DNA from: Reclinomonas americana ATCC 50394
Taxonomy: Eukaryota > Jakobida > Jakobea > Jakobida
Direction: 5' to 3'
Length of the DNA: 25,408 nt
NCBI GenBank assembly: GCA_048213135.1
Contig: PS015025.1
Location: 152,720 to 178,127 of the forward strand
Shown here: piece by piece, positions 21,501-25,408 of the stretch
Position numbering within the stretch: position 1 is the stretch's first letter
How the letters are laid out: each line of letters begins with the position of its first letter
The notes under the pieces: generated by a model
Databases searched by the model: none
Seen by the model: only the letters and a program-made list of their open reading frames with translations
What the model was told of the DNA's origin: nothing
Position numbers and translations under genes: made by a program

Positions 21501-22862
21501 AGTATTTGTACCACGGTACGGTGCGCGTCAGCGACTACGACATGCGACAGGAGGTGCGGCAAGTGCGGTCGCGCATGTCGGTGGTGCCGCAGCAACTGCG
21601 ACTGTGGGACGAGTACACCGTGGTCGAGCATCTCGAACTGTTTGCTTCGCTCCGCCAGCTGCAAACCGATCAACTGGCCATTGCATCGCGCGATGTCAGG
21701 AATGAGATTCGCTCCAGGCTTGAGGTACACGCGCGCCTTGATGAAGATATGTGTGCACGGCGCATACTCACGCATTTTATTTTTGCGGTGCAGGAATGGG
21801 GACTGACTGCGATCAGGAACCGCAAGGTTGGCCACCTGCTGGCGTCGACCAAGAAGAACATCCTGATGGCTGCTGGTCTGTTCCTCCTTGTCGCGCTTCA
21901 AGCTCTTTTTGTGTAATCACTTCAATGCCGTGCGTGCAGCTTTGCTGTTCTCACCGAAGACGTTGGTGCTGGACGATCCAGTGCGTACTACCTTTTTCCT
22001 TCCGTGTTGTGGTGCGAATGAGCGTGCTCACACAGGATCCTGCAGGCGGAGGGCTTGAGCCGTGAGGACCGACTCATCATGTGGAGGAGGCTGATTCGTC
22101 TCAAGCACTACCACACCATGCTAATGTGCGTCACGCGCTGGCGGAGGCATCCCTCCTGTGTACATCCAACTCACTATCTCTCCGCGCAGCCTGACTTCGT
22201 CGATTGACGACGCACTTCACTTGGGAGACAATATCGGTAGGCTATGAAGCCCTTTCCCCCTCCCCCCCGCCGCAGCATCCACTCACCCCCTCCTCTTCAT
22301 TCATCATCAGGGTTCCTCGCGCAAGGACGTCTGCGTGCATTTGGTGCCGAGTCGCAGCTGGCACAAAAGTTCAATCTCGGCCACATTATGACGGTGTTTG
22401 TGGACGGCACACAAGGCGATGTGGTGCGCTACATTCACGACCGCATTCCAGGTGTGTTCCACGTGCACATTCTCCTTGTCTTCCCGTGCATCGTTTCGCT
22501 GACCATCACTGGCAGGCGTTCGCATGAACAACGATTCGCCGGAGACGGTGCGCTTCAAGGTACCGCGCGGTCTCACACAACAACTGCCGGGCCTCATGGC
22601 CGACATGCAATCCCGAGCACGTGAGCTGGCCATTGTCGACACGTCGCTTCACATGGAGACCCTGTTTGAGGTGCAGATGCGCGCACGCGTGCAGCGTACA
22701 TCTCCAAAACACTCACTCCACCCCACCACCGCCGCTCAGATCTACTCCAAGATATGCAAGCGTGCCGACGAAGAAATGCTGCTGGATCAGCGCGCTGCCG
22801 GCATTGACCCACTGGAGGAGCAAGACAGGCTCGAGAAAGACGCCGACGACAATGCCACATGA
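15596..22862 (+). CDS. Half-size ABCA-type ABC transporter with a degenerate nucleotide-binding domain
   Basis: 25 exons join in frame to 1248 aa: 15596..15778, 16556..16684, 16755..16863, 16929..17041, 17422..17524, 17598..17860, 17928..18057, 18116..18296, 18379..18473, 18546..18623, 18757..18884, 18962..19175, 19242..19328, 19987..20205, 20272..20378, 20449..20524, 20593..20979, 21046..21197, 21470..21724, 21794..21875, 21940..21980, 22046..22125, 22190..22236, 22311..22451, 22516..22862. Layout: Gly/Ala-rich N-tail, Cys-rich segment, TM1 (about 110-130), large extracytosolic loop (about 140-460) with N-glycosylation sequons (NNTNSTNST, NSTSNST, NTT, NCT), then a TM block (about 462-680) with the ABCA-like coupling stretch EKEKGLKKSLLLYGAAEYL. 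A basic linker (about 740-880) precedes one NBD. Walker A is GPKGAGKT (912-919), Q-loop Gln 959. The signature reads VGHLLASTKK, Walker B LVLDDP, and the H-loop LTSS lacks His. ABCA proteins move lipids; substrate unknown. Exon 17 stops in frame if unspliced. Confidence 0.85.
15940..16165 (+). repeat. Near-identical 87-nt tandem repeat in ABC intron 1
   Basis: CCTCTGTCTTTGCCGCTGTT to CGTTAGTCGTCTGTCGTCTT recurs at about 15951 and 16038 with only a few differences. A partial third copy starts at about 16114. A second small duplication, CTCTGCAGCTCCT to AGTCTGTCTCTGG, is seen at 16141 and 16319. The host intron (15779-16555) is CT-rich throughout. Confidence 0.75.
19540..19935 (+). repeat. Three-copy tandem repeat in ABC intron 13
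   Basis: TAATCGCTCGCGTCTT followed by TTAC, TCAGA, GTTTG and GGTCCTCTTCTCTTCTCTC occurs at 19551, 19731 and (diverged) 19883; spacings are 180 and 152 nt. The intron, 19329-19986, is CT-rich. Confidence 0.7.
21240..21455. repeat. CT/CTC simple sequence in ABC intron 18 with a 20-nt gap (21269-21288)
   Basis: (TC)n precedes the gap; TCTCC, CTC and CCTC runs follow it to the acceptor CTCAATCAG at 21461-21469. The intron interrupts Walker A between GAGK and T. Confidence 0.9.
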
Positions 22863-22912
22863 TTGTTATAAAAAGAAATGAGCAAATAATTGTTGATTTT
22901 TCCTTCGTCTGC
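22863..22912. other. 50-nt convergent intergenic region (ABC transporter / RFC1 3' ends)
   Basis: Only 50 nt separate the ABC stop (22860-22862) from the RFC1 stop (22915-22913). The stretch is AT-rich (GTTATAAAAAGAAATGAGCA, then AATAATTG, then TTTTT). It can supply A-rich poly(A) signals to both strands, so the 3' UTRs must overlap or be very short (inference). Confidence 0.55.
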
Positions 22913-25408
22913 TTACTTGGCCGCCGCCGTCTTCTTGCCGCCTCTGGCTCTCGGCGCAGCCTTGCCACCTCGCTTGCCCAGCTTGCCCTTGGGGACCGGC
23001 ATCGCACCATCCTCGTCCTCGCCATCTTCGTCGTCACCCAAATCCGCCGCCTCCGCCACCTCGGTCTCCTCGTCCTCCATCAGGCCGAACTTGACTTTCG
23101 AGGACATGGCCGATTTCCGCTGCAGGTGCACACATGTGAGACTGAGACAGCAGCGGCAGCAAGGGAGGGAGAAGTGAAGTGGCACGAAACGACAACAGAC
23201 TCCTTCTTGTGATCCTTGTTGAATCTGACCCGAAAATAAGCAAAGGAGTCAACTGTGCGCCTAAGACACCCACTCACACACACCTTCGAGTGAACTGCGA
23301 CTTGACTTGCGTGGCGATTCGGTCGGGCAGGAAGCGCTCCTTTGGATCGCTGCTCAGCTGCTCCAATTCGTGGATCGCATCAAAGTCGTCCTTACTCAAG
23401 CCCATGCTGTCCAGCCGCTGAATGGCGTCGGTGATGAGAGCGTCACGCGCAGCACCCTCCAGAGCCGAGGCTGCCGAGAATGCTCTGTCAGCACGGCGGC
23501 CTTTGGTGACACAAGAGAGAGAAGGCGACACAAACCGTCGATCAGCGGCTGCGTGAGCCAGGTACGGAAGAACGGGAGAGTCAGCGTGACCATGTCAAAC
23601 TCGGAGCCCGGATTGATGCCGGCCACACTCATGCCGCCCATGATGCACTGCAGCTGTCGCTTGCGCTTGTTGAACGACGACAGCTTGCCGAGTGCTCTGT
23701 TGTTGTTCAGTGAATAAACAAAAAACAAACGCGTGCGGCAGCAGTGGAGAACGAAACTGTGGGAAAGTGACGCCATAGCGATCCGAGTCACGCAGTGGCT
23801 CCCACCGACCACGCATGGTGGCGCCGGGGTACACGCACGAGAGGATGCCCATGGTCGGCAGCAAATCCCACGACTGCGCGCCACGGACCAGCGAGTTGCA
23901 CACGTCGCCAAGTGAAATGGAGTCGGCGGCACGAGCCAGTGCCTCCAGACGACCCAGCTCCGTGTTGCTGCGATTCTCGCCAAAGGCACCGGCAGCGGCA
24001 TCAAAGTTGCAATAGTTTTCCTGTTGGAGACACACGTCAGCACGTCGTCGCCCGACGTTGCAAGGGAGGGAGTCACGGATCGCGCACCGCCAAGAAGAGA
24101 GGCATAAAGCTGTAGTCCTCGAAAAAATCGTTCAGTCGCTTGCCCAGTGGATCACGGCCGTACTCGCTCTTCAGGAAGCGCTCCGCCAGTGAGAATCCAC
24201 TCAAATCCGTGTTCTTGAACACCTCGACTTGCGTTCTGTGGGCACGAATGGGAGTGAGCGAACTGCAAGTACAGAGAAAGCAGTGGTGCGTTTGCAACTT
24301 TTGCTTCATGTCGTCATAGTCGAGCCGAGTCCTGTTGCGCGTCATCATCTGCAAGTTGTTTATGATGGAGCGAATGTCATTGTGCTGCGATTCGATCAGC
24401 ATCTCCACCGCCGGCATTTGGATTTGCACGCCCTTGGCGCGCAGCTTGTCAATGAGCCACGTCGACAGCGCCTGCTTTGATGGTCTGCACGAAAGATAAC
24501 GAGGTGAGTGATGTGAGAGTGGTGTGTGTGTGCCTTCTCCTTCGTCGGACTCAACTTGGTCACTCGCATGTCGACACAGTACGGAATCAGTGACTTGAGT
24601 TTCGGGTGGTACCGATCGTTGCAGATGCAGATCACAGGCACCTGGAGCGATGCAAGTCAGCATTCCACACAAACGAGAGACATCTACACAAGTCTTTCTC
24701 TTGCACCTTGGCCTTCTTGATCATGTCGATGAGTTGACCGACGCCGCCGCGATCACCAGAGCCCGACATGCCATCGATTTCGTCCATGATGAGCGCCAGT
24801 CGCTTGTGGTTGGTCGACGTGCCGTGAATGGAGCGATTGGTGACTACGTCGACCACGGAGCGCTCCATGATGCTCTTGCTGCGCGCATCCGAGGCGTTGA
24901 ACTCGACCACCTCAAAGCCGAGTTCTTTGCTCACCACGTGCGCCAGAGTTGTCTTGCCTGCGTGCGAAAACCACAAAACGTGAGCAGAAGAGGTGGGGAT
25001 GCACGTTGTAGGGAAGCGCGATCTCACCAATGCCCGGACCACCCGACAGCAGCACAGCATTCTTGCGACACAATTCGTCAATCAGCTTGTCCTTGTCCTT
25101 GGCGTGCGACGCCTGATTCAGCTGGTGGATGGCGTGATCGAGGGCGCCCTTGTCGTCGGTGAAATGCAGCAGGAACACTTTCAACTGCTTGGCCAGCATG
25201 GCATGCCCGACAATGTCGCCCGACGAGCGCGGCGCCCACTCGTCGACCCACAGGCCCGAGTTCGCATCGCGAACAGCCGACGACGACAGCGAGGACGAGC
25301 CAGCACGCACACCAGATCCCGACGCCGACGACACGTACGTGGACGACAGGGACGATACCGGTGGAGACGACGAGTACGAGCCCGAGGAGAACGACGACGA
25401 CGATGCAG
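22913..25408 (-). CDS. RFC1: Replication factor C large subunit, C-terminal 633 residues (N-terminus beyond window)
   Basis: Ten exons, 25408(open)..25028, 24957..24707, 24641..24556, 24484..24299, 24235..24088, 24020..23758, 23696..23536, 23470..23284, 23224..about 23191 and 23119..22913 (TAA), join in frame. RFC1 loads the PCNA clamp on DNA with RFC2-5. Visible in order: a Ser-rich linker, LWVDEWAPRSSGDIVGH (RFC box), Walker A GGPGIGKTT split by an intron, EFNASDARSKS, Walker B ALIMDEIDGMSG, sensor-1 ICICNDRYHPKLKSL, sensor-2 region NDIRSIINNLQ, then the RFC1-specific collar (ENYCNFD, ARAADSISLGD, WDLLPTMG) and FTRRFNKDHKK. The tail is acidic (DLGDDEDGEDEDG) then Lys/Arg-rich (KGKLGKRGGK). 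The BRCT domain would lie beyond the right edge. Donors GTTGAG, GTTGCA, GTTTCG and GTTTGT have T at +3; alternatives break the alignment with other RFC1 proteins. The last-but-one exon could end 6 nt earlier. Confidence 0.95.

Overview
This looks like a stretch of nuclear DNA from an intron-rich, probably unicellular eukaryote. The species cannot be named from the sequence. Genes are broken by many short introns (mostly about 55-75 nt) with pyrimidine-rich AG acceptors. The proteins are eukaryotic in type: RFC1, QTRT1, an SLC25 carrier and an ABCA-type transporter. TAA, TAG and TGA all serve as stops, so the standard code fits. Spacers and long introns are full of GA/CT simple sequence and diverged tandem repeats. 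All seven N gaps sit in or beside such sequence, so they are probably assembly failures.

Layout, left to right. (1) 1-488, minus: 5' end of a gene with a CxxC motif that runs off the left edge. (2) 834-2114, plus: a three-exon methyltransferase of the METTL13/EEF1AKMT4 type (219 aa), divergent from gene 1. (3) 2471-7177, plus: a TPR protein with a disordered acidic/basic tail; one intron of 1.1 kb is built from a diverged tandem repeat. (4) 8383-9741, minus: an SLC25A44-like mitochondrial carrier (five exons, 330 aa). (5) 9742-10867: purine-rich spacer with a four-copy tandem repeat. (6) 10982-12631, plus: the 3' part of an unrecognised disordered protein whose start is lost at a gap. (7) 12648-14842, minus: QTRT1, the catalytic subunit of queuine tRNA-ribosyltransferase, lacking only its first exon. 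(8) 15596-22862, plus: a 25-exon, 1248-aa half-size ABCA-like transporter. (9) 22913-25408, minus: the C-terminal 633 residues of RFC1, the large clamp-loader subunit, running off the right edge.

The genes do not form a pathway; this is an ordinary eukaryotic neighbourhood of housekeeping genes. Exon joins were deduced by hand from splice sites, reading-frame phase and remembered family patterns. For the carrier, QTRT1, the ABC transporter and RFC1 every join keeps frame.

The most notable biology: (a) QTRT1 keeps its catalytic residues but has lost all three zinc-binding cysteines. (b) The only nucleotide-binding domain of the ABC transporter keeps Walker A and the Q-loop but has a broken signature motif, Asp for the Walker B Glu, and no H-loop His. 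(c) About a dozen introns need 5' splice sites with T at +3 (GTTTCG/GTTGCG type). (d) Many long introns carry their own private tandem repeat. (e) Two convergent gene pairs have stop codons only 16 and 50 nt apart.
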